From Ferrimonas sediminicola (GTDB lineage Bacteria > Pseudomonadota > Gammaproteobacteria > Enterobacterales > Shewanellaceae): a stretch of 64,000 bases of DNA. Position 1 is the stretch's first letter, and each line of letters begins with the position of its first letter. The stretch is taken from the NCBI RefSeq assembly GCF_005116715.1, contig NZ_SWCI01000003.1:1-64000 (forward strand). Reading direction: 5' to 3'. Below the pieces are notes generated by a model, which was not told where the DNA came from, did no database searches, and was given only the letters and a program-made list of their open reading frames with translations. Of this stretch, positions 1 through 8,467 are shown in pieces. Both the position numbers and the translations under genes were made by a program.

Positions 1-62
1 CGATCCGTGACCTGTTTGACGGCTTCTTTCTTGAACTCTTCTGGGTAACGCTGGCTGGACAT
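1..62 (-). CDS. IS3-family transposase OrfA, N-terminus only
   Basis: The ATG is at 62, preceded on the minus strand by GGAGGTGTT, a good ribosome binding site. The 20 visible residues start MSSQRYPEEFKKEAVKQV, the usual beginning of the helix-turn-helix OrfA of IS3-type elements, which binds the terminal repeats. The rest lies outside the window. Confidence 0.6.
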   Translation of the reverse strand, partial: MSSQRYPEEFKKEAVKQVTD

Positions 63-126
63 AACACCTCCAAATGGGAGCCTTATTGTAAGGCTTTGGG
101 GTGTCTATGGAAGTGGGGGCTATTCA
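1..126 (-). mobile_element. End of an IS3-family insertion sequence (partial)
   Basis: The minus strand from position 126 begins TGAATAGCCCCCACTTCC, a TG-starting end typical of IS3-family elements, and leads about 65 bp later into a transposase OrfA start. The element runs off the left edge, so its other end and target duplication cannot be seen. Its boundary falls inside an EamA permease gene, whose reading frame continues only briefly into the IS. Family assignment rests on the OrfA N-terminus and the terminal sequence. Confidence 0.6.
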
Positions 127-643
127 CCATGCCATCGGGTCGTCCCCACTTTTTGGTGAGAACAACACCCAAGGCCATCACACTGGTACCGGTCAGCCCT
201 GCCAATACCCCTAGTGTATTCAGTTCAATGGTCGAGTGAATCAACAGCAAAGTGATTCCCACCATACCTATCACCGTGGCAAGAAGTTGATTTCTATCAT
301 AGGTGGTGCCCAGTAGCTGGGTTCCCAACGCCATAACAATGAGTGGCTGGCAGGACATCACCAGTGCGGCTATGCCTCCAGGGAGGAGATAGGCTGTGAG
401 AAACAGAAAGTAGAAGAAGCCACCAATATTGAGCACACCTAGCAACATGAGTCGTGTCCACCAACCTCCTGAGGGCAGCTTGCCAAACAGGGCCAACAAC
501 AGGATTCCTGCGGGCAGGGCGCGTGCTGCGGCTGCGGTGAGCGGCATGTTATCGGGAAGTACTTCACTGGTGATGATGTAGGTGCTGCCCCAAATGATAG
601 GGGCAAGGGCCGTCAGTAACAGGTTTTTTAGGGAGGTGTACAT
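127..643 (-). pseudogene. EamA/RhaT-type drug-metabolite permease, truncated by an IS
   Basis: About 172 codons of a DMT-superfamily permease remain. It starts at MYTSLKNLLL (ATG 643, with GGAG about 7 nt upstream) and has the EamA signature IIWGSTYIITSEVLP and a series of hydrophobic helices. Members normally have about 290-300 residues and ten helices. Here the frame breaks after KKWGRPDGM, the end of the first EamA repeat, where the IS begins, and the fused frame stops at position 83. It is probably non-functional. It is divergent from the MarR gene, which may once have controlled it. Confidence 0.75.
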
Positions 644-671
644 CCTTGGCTCCATATTTTGCCATTTGTAA

Positions 672-739
672 AAGTATCTTTCATAAAAGGTTTGTGGTCT
701 GGAGATTAGTGGATATCTACCATTCGATCAAGTATCTTT
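672..739. promoter_or_regulatory. Direct repeats AAGTATCTTT in the EamA-MarR divergent region
   Basis: Identical decamers AAGTATCTTT occur at 672-681 and 730-739, 58 bp apart, in the 126-bp gap between the divergent permease fragment and the MarR gene. They could be regulator binding sites. MarR operators are more often palindromic, so this is only a candidate. Confidence 0.25.
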
Positions 740-769
740 TCTGTAAACTAAATTGGCTGGGAGAAAACG

Positions 770-1261
770 ATGCCTTCAGATCATGTTGACAGGTTGCTTG
801 AACAATGGAAAAAGGAGCGAGCCGACCTGGATTGTTCACCCATTGGTGTTGTGGGTCGCATCAGTCGCTGCTGTCGACTGATGGAGCTTGATTTAATTAA
901 AGTATTTAAAAATCATAATATTGACTCTATTGAGTTTGACATTCTCGCTTCCATTCGGCGCTCCTGCGGCCCCATGACTCCTACCGAGCTATACCGGACC
1001 CTGATGCTCTCTTCTGGCGCCATGAGTACGCGCTTGGAGAAGTTAGTGCAGAAGGGCTTTGTTACTCGAACCAGCAGCGACAGCGATAGGCGCAGTTGTG
1101 TGGTATCGCTTACACCAGAAGGTAAGGCACTGATCGACAAGGCGTTTACCGATCATGTTGCCAATGAAGATCGGTTATTGTCGCCACTGAGTAGTGATGA
1201 ACGTCAACAGCTTGCCTCTCTGTTGCGGCGATGGCTGGCTGAGAATGAGAAGAAACAGTAG
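770..1261 (+). CDS. MarR-family transcriptional regulator
   Basis: A 163-residue winged-helix regulator. The central part has the MarR layout: a helix-turn-helix around residues 57-85 (FDILASIRR, TPTELYRTLMLSSGAMSTRLEKLVQKG), then the wing FVTRTSSDSDRRSCVVSLTPEGKAL with the conserved DxR. It probably controlled the divergent EamA efflux permease, now interrupted by an IS, which would leave it without its nearest target. The ligand is unknown. Base composition of this and the preceding gene is visibly more AT-rich than the genes that follow. Confidence 0.85.
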   Translation: MPSDHVDRLLEQWKKERADLDCSPIGVVGRISRCCRLMELDLIKVFKNHNIDSIEFDILASIRRSCGPMTPTELYRTLMLSSGAMSTRLEKLVQKGFVTRTSSDSDRRSCVVSLTPEGKALIDKAFTDHVANEDRLLSPLSSDERQQLASLLRRWLAENEKKQ

Positions 1262-1343
1262 GGAAGTCGAGGATTCTTCGCGACTCACGGAAGAGGGGAT
1301 CACCGGGAGCGCCTAACTCCACATAGTTCAAATATCGACTGCA

Positions 1344-2681
1344 TCAGCGCCGAGCCACCGCTATCAGTGCTAGCACCGGCAGTCCGGAGAGGCAGCAGAT
1401 CAGGAAGAAGGTTTCATAGCCGACGGCGTCCACCAGGGCGCCGGAGAAGCCCGCCAGGAACTTGGGCAGCAGCAGCATCATCGAGGAGAGCAGGGCGTAC
1501 TGGGTGGCGGAGAAGGCCACATTGGTCAGGCTGGAGAGGTAGGTGATGAAGGCGGCGGTGGCCACCCCGGCGCTGAAGCTGTCGGCGGCGATCACCAGGG
1601 TCAGCAGGGTGGTGTCGTGGCCGACGCTGGCCTGCAGGGCAAACAGCAGGTTGGTCAGGGCCACGGAGGCGGCGCCGGCGAAGAGGATCCTCATGGTGCC
1701 GTAGCGGGCGATCAGCACCCCGCCGGCGGCGGCGCCCACCATGGTCATGATCACCCCGTACACCTTGGTGATGGTGGCGATCTCCCCCTTGCTGAAGCCC
1801 ATGTCTACGTAGAACACATTGGCCATCACCCCCATCACCACATCGGCGATGCGATAGCTGGCGATCAGCGCCAGGATCAGCAGTGCCCGCGTGCCGAAAC
1901 GATCGAAGAACTCCTTGAAGGGGCAGAGGATGGCGGTGTAGCCCCACATCAGCAGCGTCTGCAGGGGGGCGGGCAGGTGTCGCAGCCGTGCCAGGGTGGG
2001 CAGGGACTCCAGGGCCAGGCGCTCGCCGTTCAGCCGAGGCTCCCTGGCCAGCAGGGTGGCCACCACCCCGACGGTCATGGCGGCGGCCATGCACAGGTAG
2101 GCGGTTTGCCAGCCGACCGGGTTGTAGCCACTGTCGCCGCCGGCCCAGGCGGCGATGGCCAGGGCACCGGCGGTGGCCAGCATCATCCCCAGCCGGTAAC
2201 CGGCCTGGTAGGCGGCGGCCAGGGCGCCTTGCATCTCCTCCGGGGCACTTTCGATGCGAAAGGCGTCCACCACGATGTCCTGGGTGGCGGAGCAAAATGC
2301 CACCATCAGGGCAAAGCCCACCAGGGCGGTGAGGCTGGTATCGGGATCGGAACTGGCCATGCCCCCCAGGCCGGCGATCAGCCCCAGCTGCGCCAGCAGC
2401 ATCCAGCCGCGGCGCCGCCCCAGGGCTCGGGTCAGCAGCGGAAGCGGCAACCGGTCCACCAGGGGGGCCCACAGGAACTTGATGCTGTAGGCCATGGCCA
2501 CCCAACTGAGGAAGCCGATGGTGGTGCGGTCGATGCCCGCCTCTCGCAGCCAGAAGGAGAGGGAGCCGAACACCAGCATCAGCGGCAGGCCGGAGGAGAA
2601 CCCCAGGGCCAGCAGCAGCAGCACCCGGCGGTGCAGGTAGACGGAGAAGGCGCCGAAACGCGCCTTGAGGCGATCGATCAA
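1344..2681 (-). CDS. ampG: AmpG muropeptide permease (MFS)
   Basis: A 445-residue major facilitator with about 12 hydrophobic segments. The N-terminal LGFSSGLPLMLVFGSLSFWLREAGIDRTTIG-type region and KFLWAPLVDRLPLPLLTRALGRRRGW are characteristic of AmpG, which imports anhydro-muropeptides (GlcNAc-anhMurNAc peptides) across the inner membrane for wall recycling and, in species with AmpR, beta-lactamase induction. It lies 3 bp downstream of the cyclophilin gene and probably forms one transcript with it and yajG. E. coli also has ampG beside yajG. Confidence 0.9.
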   Translation of the reverse strand: MIDRLKARFGAFSVYLHRRVLLLLALGFSSGLPLMLVFGSLSFWLREAGIDRTTIGFLSWVAMAYSIKFLWAPLVDRLPLPLLTRALGRRRGWMLLAQLGLIAGLGGMASSDPDTSLTALVGFALMVAFCSATQDIVVDAFRIESAPEEMQGALAAAYQAGYRLGMMLATAGALAIAAWAGGDSGYNPVGWQTAYLCMAAAMTVGVVATLLAREPRLNGERLALESLPTLARLRHLPAPLQTLLMWGYTAILCPFKEFFDRFGTRALLILALIASYRIADVVMGVMANVFYVDMGFSKGEIATITKVYGVIMTMVGAAAGGVLIARYGTMRILFAGAASVALTNLLFALQASVGHDTTLLTLVIAADSFSAGVATAAFITYLSSLTNVAFSATQYALLSSMMLLLPKFLAGFSGALVDAVGYETFFLICCLSGLPVLALIAVARR

Positions 2682-2684
2682 GGG

Positions 2685-3266
2685 TTACTGTTCCAGCATC
2701 AGCGTGGCCTTGATCAGCAGCAGAGGTTTCACCGGTTTGCTGTCGGCGCCCATGTCCGGATCGTATTCGACCGGCACCTGCCCCATGGCATCCAACACCT
2801 CCAGGCCCTCGGTGACCATGCCGAACACCGCGTAGCCCCAGCGGCGCCGCGACGGATCCAGCCGGCTGTTGTCGGCGAGGTTGAAGTAGAACTGGTTGGT
2901 GGCGGTGTGGGGCGCCTTCTCCCTGGCCATGGCGATGGTGCCGTACTGGTTGGAGAGGCCGTTGCCGGACTCGTTGAACAGCGTCTCCCCCTCGTCGATG
3001 GGATCACCGGAGGCGGTGTAGCCGCCCCCCTGGACCACGAACTCGGCCACCACCCGGTGAAAGCTGGTGTTGTCGTAGGCGCCCTTGACCACATAGCGCA
3101 GGAAGTTGTCCACGGAGAGTGGGGCGCGGGTGCGGTCCAGCTCGACAATGAGGGTGCCGAGGCTGGTCTCCATCTTCACCCGGGGGAACAGGTTATCGCT
3201 CTGGATGTCCATGGCCCAGGCGGGGGCCAGCATCAGTGAAAACAGCAGGGCGGTGAGGGTGCGCAT
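2685..3266 (-). CDS. Periplasmic cyclophilin-type peptidyl-prolyl isomerase
   Basis: 193 residues with an N-terminal signal peptide (MRTLTALLFSLMLAPAWA) followed by a compact cyclophilin domain. The motifs FHRVVAEFVVQGGGY and TNQFYFNLADN include the catalytic arginine of FHR and the QGG loop, as in E. coli PpiA. The family catalyses cis-trans isomerisation of X-Pro bonds in periplasmic proteins. It sits between yajG and ampG in a tight three-gene run. Confidence 0.85.
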   Translation of the reverse strand: MRTLTALLFSLMLAPAWAMDIQSDNLFPRVKMETSLGTLIVELDRTRAPLSVDNFLRYVVKGAYDNTSFHRVVAEFVVQGGGYTASGDPIDEGETLFNESGNGLSNQYGTIAMAREKAPHTATNQFYFNLADNSRLDPSRRRWGYAVFGMVTEGLEVLDAMGQVPVEYDPDMGADSKPVKPLLLIKATLMLEQ

Positions 3267-3272
3267 CCTTGC

Positions 3273-3833
3273 TTACTCCAGGTTGAGGTGGGTGTGCAGT
3301 TCCGGGTCGTTGACGATGTCACTCATCAGCTGGCTCAGGCGATCGTTCATCTCCCGTTCGATGCGGGCCATCTCGGGTTTCAGCGGGCCGGAGAAGCTGC
3401 TGCGTACCCGGTACTCCTTGGTCAGGGTGCGGCCGCGGTTGTCGACGATCACCGTGGCGATCAGGCTGGTGCTGGCGTCATGGCCGAAGGTGCCCTGGTC
3501 TATCTTCATCACCAGCTTATCCAGCGAGAGGGAGAGGGTGACCGTGGCCGCGGGATCGATGCGATAACCGAGCCTGGACAGGCCGTCGCGGATGCCCTGC
3601 TCCAGCAGCTGGCGTGGGGGCTCGGCCGGACTGAGCAGCTCGGCGGCACCGTCATCCTTGCGCACCTCCACCAGGAACTGCTCCGGCCGGTGGTCGACGC
3701 TGGTCAGGGCCAGTGCGCCCTGCTGGCTGCCCGCCTGCACCATGGGCGCAGAGGGGGCGAGGATCAGGGTGTTGGGGGCGGAGGCGCAGCCTGCCAGCAG
3801 CAGGGCGCCCAACAGGGGCAGCAGGGGTTTCAT
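3273..3833 (-). CDS. yajG: YajG-family lipoprotein
   Basis: The start at 3833 gives MKPLLPLLGALLLAGC, a clean lipoprotein signal with the lipobox LAGC; an in-frame upstream extension to 3920 has no signal character. The mature part (about 170 residues) has the YajG hallmarks: DHRPEQFLVEVRKD and a hydrophobic SLSLDKLVMKI strand. The function of YajG is unknown. Synteny with ampG supports the assignment. It is 25 bp from the downstream end of rlmG on the same strand. Confidence 0.8.
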   Translation of the reverse strand: MKPLLPLLGALLLAGCASAPNTLILAPSAPMVQAGSQQGALALTSVDHRPEQFLVEVRKDDGAAELLSPAEPPRQLLEQGIRDGLSRLGYRIDPAATVTLSLSLDKLVMKIDQGTFGHDASTSLIATVIVDNRGRTLTKEYRVRSSFSGPLKPEMARIEREMNDRLSQLMSDIVNDPELHTHLNLE

Positions 3834-3858
3834 GGATGGCTTTCTCCTTGGCCAGAGA

Positions 3859-4962
3859 TCATTTGATGGCATCGAGGATAACAAATTTGGCATTGGCTGC
3901 CACGGTCTCCACCTTGCCAAACAGACGGTTAAGCTTGATGTGATAACCCAGGTGGCGGTTGCCGATCACCCTCAGCCTGCCCCCCTTGGCCAGGGCGCGC
4001 TTGGCATCGCGGAACATCTGCCAGGCGATGTGGTCGGTGACCGCCTGCTGCTGATGGAAGGGCGGATTGCACAACACCAGGTCGGCGCTGGCCGGCGCCA
4101 CTTCGGTGAGGCAGTCGTCCCAGTGAACCTCGAACCGCTCCGCCGGCAGGACTCTGGCCAGGTTGGCCCGGCAACTGGTTACCCCATGCCAGGACTCATC
4201 CACCGCCAGGATATGGGCATCCGGATTGGCCTTGGCCGCAGCCAGGGCGAGGATGCCGTTGCCACAGCCGAGATCGATGATGCGCCGGTGCCCATGGGGG
4301 ATGTGGGTCAGCATCAGGTGGGCGGCCACGTCCAGCTTCTGCCCGGCAAAGGTATTGGGATGATTCTCCAGCAGGAACTCGGTGGCCGGCGCCTGCCAGG
4401 TCAGCACCAGCGGCTCACTGGCCCGGCGGTTGCTGGTGACACCGCTGAGCAGCCTGGCCTTCTTGCGGATGCGCGAGGGCTGGATCTCATCCAGATAGTG
4501 CTCGGTGAGCGCCTTGAGGGTGGAGGGCATCTCCTTGAGGCGGGCGGCGATCACCACCGGGGTCCCCTGGGGCAGGTGGCCATTGAGCCAGTCCAGCAGA
4601 TGTTCCAGGTAGCGCAGGTTGCGTGGCAGCTTGATCCACACCTGGTCCACCGGTTCGGTGAGCTGGTCCAGGTCCGCCAGGCAGTGTGCCGGCCGGGGCA
4701 GGGCGTTGAGATCCAGGTTCTGCTTCAGCGCCTGGTGGGCCACAAACGAGTCGTTCACCCAGATGGGATTGAGCCTGGCGGCGGCGCACCCCAAAGCACC
4801 GAAGTGATCGTTGATGATCAGCAGCCGGCCCCTCACTTCGGGCAGGGCGTTAAGCATCAGCAGTTCGTCGGCGGCATCCCAGGCGATCAGCTCACTCTGC
4901 TGGGTTTCGGGGAAACGTCGGAGCCGCAGGTCGAGGGACTCCAGGGTCAGGATTTCAGACAT
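3859..4962 (-). CDS. rlmG: RlmG, 23S rRNA m2G1835 methyltransferase
   Basis: 367 residues, close to the 378 of E. coli RlmG. The protein is a duplicated Rossmann methyltransferase: the C-terminal catalytic half carries the SAM-binding IIDLGCGNGILALAAAKANPDA (glycine-rich loop) and the substrate motif NPPFHQ typical of N2-guanine/N6-adenine methylases. The N-terminal half (INDHFGALGCAAARLNP) is the degenerate repeat. It modifies G1835 of 23S rRNA in protein-free RNA. Confidence 0.9.
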   Translation of the reverse strand: MSEILTLESLDLRLRRFPETQQSELIAWDAADELLMLNALPEVRGRLLIINDHFGALGCAAARLNPIWVNDSFVAHQALKQNLDLNALPRPAHCLADLDQLTEPVDQVWIKLPRNLRYLEHLLDWLNGHLPQGTPVVIAARLKEMPSTLKALTEHYLDEIQPSRIRKKARLLSGVTSNRRASEPLVLTWQAPATEFLLENHPNTFAGQKLDVAAHLMLTHIPHGHRRIIDLGCGNGILALAAAKANPDAHILAVDESWHGVTSCRANLARVLPAERFEVHWDDCLTEVAPASADLVLCNPPFHQQQAVTDHIAWQMFRDAKRALAKGGRLRVIGNRHLGYHIKLNRLFGKVETVAANAKFVILDAIK

Positions 4963-5098
4963 GGTAAGGAGACAAAGCTAAAGATGGCGCTATTGTCGCA
5001 GAAGATGGGCATGGGGCCAAACCGCCGTTGGCTTCGCCGAGATTGCCGACACGCCCGCCTCGTGGCACACTGCCCCCAGGATTTATGCACTTGGCCAA

Positions 5099-6241
5099 AT
5101 GATGAGACTGACCGAATCCATAGCCCGGCAGATCGTTGAACGCTCCATGAAAATTATCCAGTTCTCCGTGGTGGTGATGGATGAGCACGGCTGGATCATC
5201 GGCTCCGGGGATCCCAAGCGCCTCAATCAGAAGCATGAAGGGTCGATCCTGGCCATGGGCGACAACCGGGTGTTGGAGATCGACGATGCCATGGCCGCCC
5301 GGCTCAAGGGAGTGCTGCCGGGGATCAACCTGCCCATCCTGTTCCAGGGCAAGCCCATCGGGGTGGTGGGGATCTCCGGCAAACCGGAGCAGGTGCGCAG
5401 CTACGGCGAACTGGTGAAGATGACCGCCGAGATGGTGGTGGAGCAGGCCGCCCTGATGGACCAGATCCAGTGGAGCAAACGCCACCGGGACGAGTTGGTG
5501 CTTAGCTTGATCCATGGCGCCGATCTCAACGAGTCCCAGTTGCTGTCCCTGGCCCACCGTCTGGAGCTGGATCTGACCCAGCCGCGCATTGCCGCCATCA
5601 TCAAGGTGTTTTCCAAGGATAGGGATACCCCCTCTCATCAGCATCTTCAGCGATTGGTGCAACTGCTGGAGTACCCGGAACGAAACAACCTGGTGGCCAT
5701 CTCCTCGGTGACCGACAACGAGGTGGTGGTGCTCAAACCGGTACAGCTTACCGATGACGGCTGGTCGCTGGAGCGGGAGCGACGCCGGGTGGACAAGCTG
5801 CTGAACCGCATCCGCGGCGAGGCCGCCTTCGATATCCGCATTGCCCTGGGCGAGTACTTTCCGGGGCTTAGGGGACTGGCCCAATCCTACGACACCGCCA
5901 AGGCGACCCTGGATGCCCCGGGCAGTATAGGCGAAGTTCTGTTCTACCAGGATAACGTATTGCCCGTCCTGGTCGGCGGGCTGCAGTCGGACCCCTGGCG
6001 CCGCAAGCAACTGCTTCAGCCGCTGGAGCAGCTGATCGGTGCCGATGGCAACGGCGCGCTGCTGCGCACCCTCACCCGCTATTTTGAACTGGACTGCGAC
6101 CAGGGGCGTACCTGCGATGCCCTGCATATCCACCGCAACACCCTGAGATACCGGCTGGATAAGATCAGCACCCTGACCGGGTTGGATCTGAATCGTCTGG
6201 CGGATCGCACCCGCCTCTACCTGGCGCTGCTCAGCCAATGA
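5099..6241 (+). CDS. cdaR: CdaR-family sugar diacid regulator
   Basis: 380 residues, the usual CdaR length. The N-terminal putative sugar-diacid recognition domain starts LTESIARQIVERSMKIIQFSVVVMDEHGWIIGSGDP; the C-terminus has the PucR-type helix-turn-helix with TCDALHIHRNTLRYRLDKI. In E. coli CdaR activates the glucarate, galactarate and glycerate genes. Here the next gene downstream is a glycerate-kinase relative, which fits. Two adjacent ATGs (5099, 5102) are possible starts and neither has a strong ribosome binding site. Confidence 0.85.
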   Translation: MMRLTESIARQIVERSMKIIQFSVVVMDEHGWIIGSGDPKRLNQKHEGSILAMGDNRVLEIDDAMAARLKGVLPGINLPILFQGKPIGVVGISGKPEQVRSYGELVKMTAEMVVEQAALMDQIQWSKRHRDELVLSLIHGADLNESQLLSLAHRLELDLTQPRIAAIIKVFSKDRDTPSHQHLQRLVQLLEYPERNNLVAISSVTDNEVVVLKPVQLTDDGWSLERERRRVDKLLNRIRGEAAFDIRIALGEYFPGLRGLAQSYDTAKATLDAPGSIGEVLFYQDNVLPVLVGGLQSDPWRRKQLLQPLEQLIGADGNGALLRTLTRYFELDCDQGRTCDALHIHRNTLRYRLDKISTLTGLDLNRLADRTRLYLALLSQ

Positions 6242-6453
6242 CCCGGTAACCCGGGTCAGTTTCCCCTCGAGACCCTGTTTTTTGTGCGTTCGCACAAGAA
6301 ATCCGAGAGTTTTTCGTTTCAGATTCGGTCAATCGTCCAAAGAAGCGGCGTCGCCGCTGTGTCATAGTATCTTTGTTGAACGACTGTGATCCAGGTGTAA
6401 CCGAGGTTGTGGCTCTCTGTGATCTCCTGCGCCTGGTGAAGAGGACCGAATCG

Positions 6454-7341
6454 ATGAATGTTGCCACTACCCAAGACTCCCACCTCAAGGTGAGCCTCAA
6501 CGAGGAGGTTAAGGATGCCATCGACCAACGACGCCCCCCCCTGTCGCTGTGCACCGAGCAAAAGCACTCGCCCCTGGCCGAAGTCGCGGAGGGTGGGATC
6601 CTTGCCCTTGTGGCTGCTACAGGTGGCCGCTATCAAGGCTGCACGGTAGCCGGTCCCCTGGGGCGTCCCCGCCAGGCGCGGTTTGGCCTGCTGGGAGATG
6701 GCACTACGGCGGTCATCGATACCGATGAGGCCAACGGCGTCAGGTTGCTGGGCAGCGATCCGCGGCGTCCGATGGAGACCACCAGTCGCGGCTCCGGGGA
6801 GCTGATTCTGGCCGCACTGGATGCCGGAGCCAGCCGGATCATCATCGGTCTGGGGGCCAGTGCCGCCATCGACGGCGGCCTGGGACTGGCCCAGGCGCTG
6901 GGTGCCCGACTGGACAACATCTTCGGCGAGGCAGCCGCCCAGGGTGGGGCCGGCCTGGCCGGGCTGACATCCATTGAACCGGCCGGCCTGGATGGGCGCC
7001 TGGCCGAGGTGACCCTTGAGGTGGCCTGCCTCAACCTCAATCCCCTGTGCGGCCCCCGGGGCGCGGCCCGGCTCTACGGTTTCCAGCGTGGGGCCTGTGA
7101 AGAGACCATGCTGCAACTGGACGCCCACCTGTCCCACTTCGCCGACCTGATCCGCCACCGAACCGGTGTCGAGGTGAAGGCCGAGCCCGGCACGGGCGCC
7201 GGTGGTGGCCAGGGGGCACTGCTCTATGGCCTGCTGGGAGCGACCCTGAGGCCCCTTTCCGATGTGATGGCCACCGAGCTTCCAGGTGCCGGGGCCCTGT
7301 GCGGCCGCCGGGCGCCCGTCCGCCTGGCCCTGGCCCGCTGA
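6454..7341 (+). CDS. Glycerate-kinase-like protein lacking the usual motifs
   Basis: 295 residues from the ATG at 6454 (GAAGAGGA about 8 nt upstream). Most of it aligns with GlxK/GarK glycerate-2-kinases (for example LVAATGG, VAGPLGRPRQARFGLLGDG, TTSRGSGELILAALDAGA, QALGARL). The family's conserved blocks are changed: PDSxKESLSA reads QDSHLKVSLNE, VADGGEGT reads VAEGGI, IGGSATNDGG reads LGASAAIDGG, and the segment with TGEGRID is absent. About 60 C-terminal residues are also missing against the usual 380. The frame is intact over 888 nt, so it is either a dead paralogue kept for another role or an early decaying gene. Adjacency to cdaR supports a glycerate-pathway origin. Confidence 0.6.
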   Translation: MNVATTQDSHLKVSLNEEVKDAIDQRRPPLSLCTEQKHSPLAEVAEGGILALVAATGGRYQGCTVAGPLGRPRQARFGLLGDGTTAVIDTDEANGVRLLGSDPRRPMETTSRGSGELILAALDAGASRIIIGLGASAAIDGGLGLAQALGARLDNIFGEAAAQGGAGLAGLTSIEPAGLDGRLAEVTLEVACLNLNPLCGPRGAARLYGFQRGACEETMLQLDAHLSHFADLIRHRTGVEVKAEPGTGAGGGQGALLYGLLGATLRPLSDVMATELPGAGALCGRRAPVRLALAR

Positions 7342-7351
7342 ACCGCTGCCA

Positions 7352-7972
7352 ATGATGACTCTGGATGATTACCTGCTGCCCCAGCGGTTGCACAAGGGCG
7401 GCGTGGAACTGGCCCGCTACTGGAGTCACTTCCTCTCTGAGGAGCAGGCGGACCAGCTGCTTGGCCGCTGCCGGAATCTGCACTGGCAGCAACCCAGGGT
7501 CAGGGTGTTCGGCAAGGAGCACCTGATCCCCAGACAGCAGTGCTGGCTGGGCGAGCCGGGGTGCCAGTACCGCTACTCCGGCACCCTGCTGGACCCCGAG
7601 CCTCTTTCTCCCTGGCTCGATGCCCTGATGTTGTCGGTCTCGCAGCATTGCGGCGTCCGCTACAACACCGTCCTGGCCAACCGCTACCGGGATGGCGGGG
7701 ACAAGATGGGCTGGCACAGTGACAACGAGCCCGAGATGGGGGCCGAGCCCCAGGTGGCCATTCTCTCCCTCGGGGCGGCCAGGCCCCTCCAGCTGCGGTG
7801 TGGCGAGGGCCAGCAGCAGGAGTTTGTCATGCCTCATGGCAGTCTGCTGCAACTGCTGCCCGAAGCCCAGCGTCGATGCAAGCATCAGCTTCCCGCCCGT
7901 GCCGCAGTCCACGGTGAGCGCATCAGTTTGACCTTCCGACGCATTACCCCGGGCTACTGGTCCAGGGGTTGA
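7352..7972 (+). CDS. alkB: AlkB-type Fe(II)/2-oxoglutarate dioxygenase
   Basis: 206 residues from the first of two adjacent ATGs at 7352, 10 bp after the glycerate-kinase-like gene. Iron ligands are visible as HSD of WHSDNE (about residues 121-125) and the distal His of KHQLP (about 177). The 2-oxoglutarate-binding arginines lie in RISLTFR near the end. NTVLANRYRDGGDKMGWHSDNEPEMG is the diagnostic AlkB core. It probably repairs alkylated bases, and is closer to the ALKBH2/3-like short bacterial group than to E. coli AlkB. Confidence 0.85.
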   Translation: MMTLDDYLLPQRLHKGGVELARYWSHFLSEEQADQLLGRCRNLHWQQPRVRVFGKEHLIPRQQCWLGEPGCQYRYSGTLLDPEPLSPWLDALMLSVSQHCGVRYNTVLANRYRDGGDKMGWHSDNEPEMGAEPQVAILSLGAARPLQLRCGEGQQQEFVMPHGSLLQLLPEAQRRCKHQLPARAAVHGERISLTFRRITPGYWSRG

Positions 7973-8026
7973 GTTCCCACGGGCTCGGCGGTATAAGGGA
8001 GCCTCAACACAGCAAGGAGTCCAGCG

Positions 8027-8335
8027 ATGTCGATTCAACAGGCCATCGAAACCAAGGTGAGCCAGGCCCTCGCTCCCAGCCACCTGGAAGTGATCAACGA
8101 AAGCCATATGCACCGCACCCCCAAGGATGCCGAGACCCACTTCAAGCTGGTGGTGGTCAGCGAGCAGTTTGAAGGGAAACGGTTGCTTGCCCGCCACCGT
8201 AGCGTCAATGAATTGCTGCAGGCGGAGTTTGATGCCGGGCTGCACGCCCTGGCCCTGCACACCTATACCCCGGCAGAGTGGCGGGAGCGGACCCAGGCGC
8301 CGCGGACGCCCGGCTGCACCGGCTCCCTGAGCTGA
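8027..8335 (+). CDS. bolA: BolA-family protein
   Basis: 102 residues, the normal size. The BolA core is clear: LEVINESHMHRTPKDAETHFKLVVVS with the conserved His residues, followed by LLARHRSVNELLQAEFDAGLHALALHTYTPAEW. BolA proteins pair with monothiol glutaredoxins around a [2Fe-2S] cluster and also act as stress-linked regulators. AGCAAGGAG gives a good ribosome binding site. E. coli has bolA near yajG-ampG; here several genes lie between. Confidence 0.9.
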   Translation: MSIQQAIETKVSQALAPSHLEVINESHMHRTPKDAETHFKLVVVSEQFEGKRLLARHRSVNELLQAEFDAGLHALALHTYTPAEWRERTQAPRTPGCTGSLS

Positions 8336-8342
8336 TCCCGGG

Positions 8343-8367
8343 ACGCCGCCATCTGGCGGCGTTTCTG
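8343..8367 (+). terminator. Rho-independent terminator after bolA
   Basis: ACGCCGCC-atct-GGCGGCGT forms an 8-bp stem followed by TTCTGTTT. Confidence 0.7.
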
Positions 8368-8467
8368 TTTCCCCCCTCGGCCCTCCGAGAGGTTCGCTTT
8401 TCTCCACCGAATCTGTTATCAAAATGTAAAGACCACCGTGGGTGGGCAACAGGATAACGGAGTCTCG

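Noticed and set aside
1617-3239. Long open frames on the plus strand opposite ampG and the cyclophilin gene
   Set aside because: They are Gly/His/Gln-rich shadows typical of GC-rich DNA, and the minus-strand proteins are clear.
6242-6453. Operator of CdaR between cdaR and the glycerate-kinase-like gene
   Set aside because: I found no palindrome convincing enough to name, and the CdaR site is not well enough defined.
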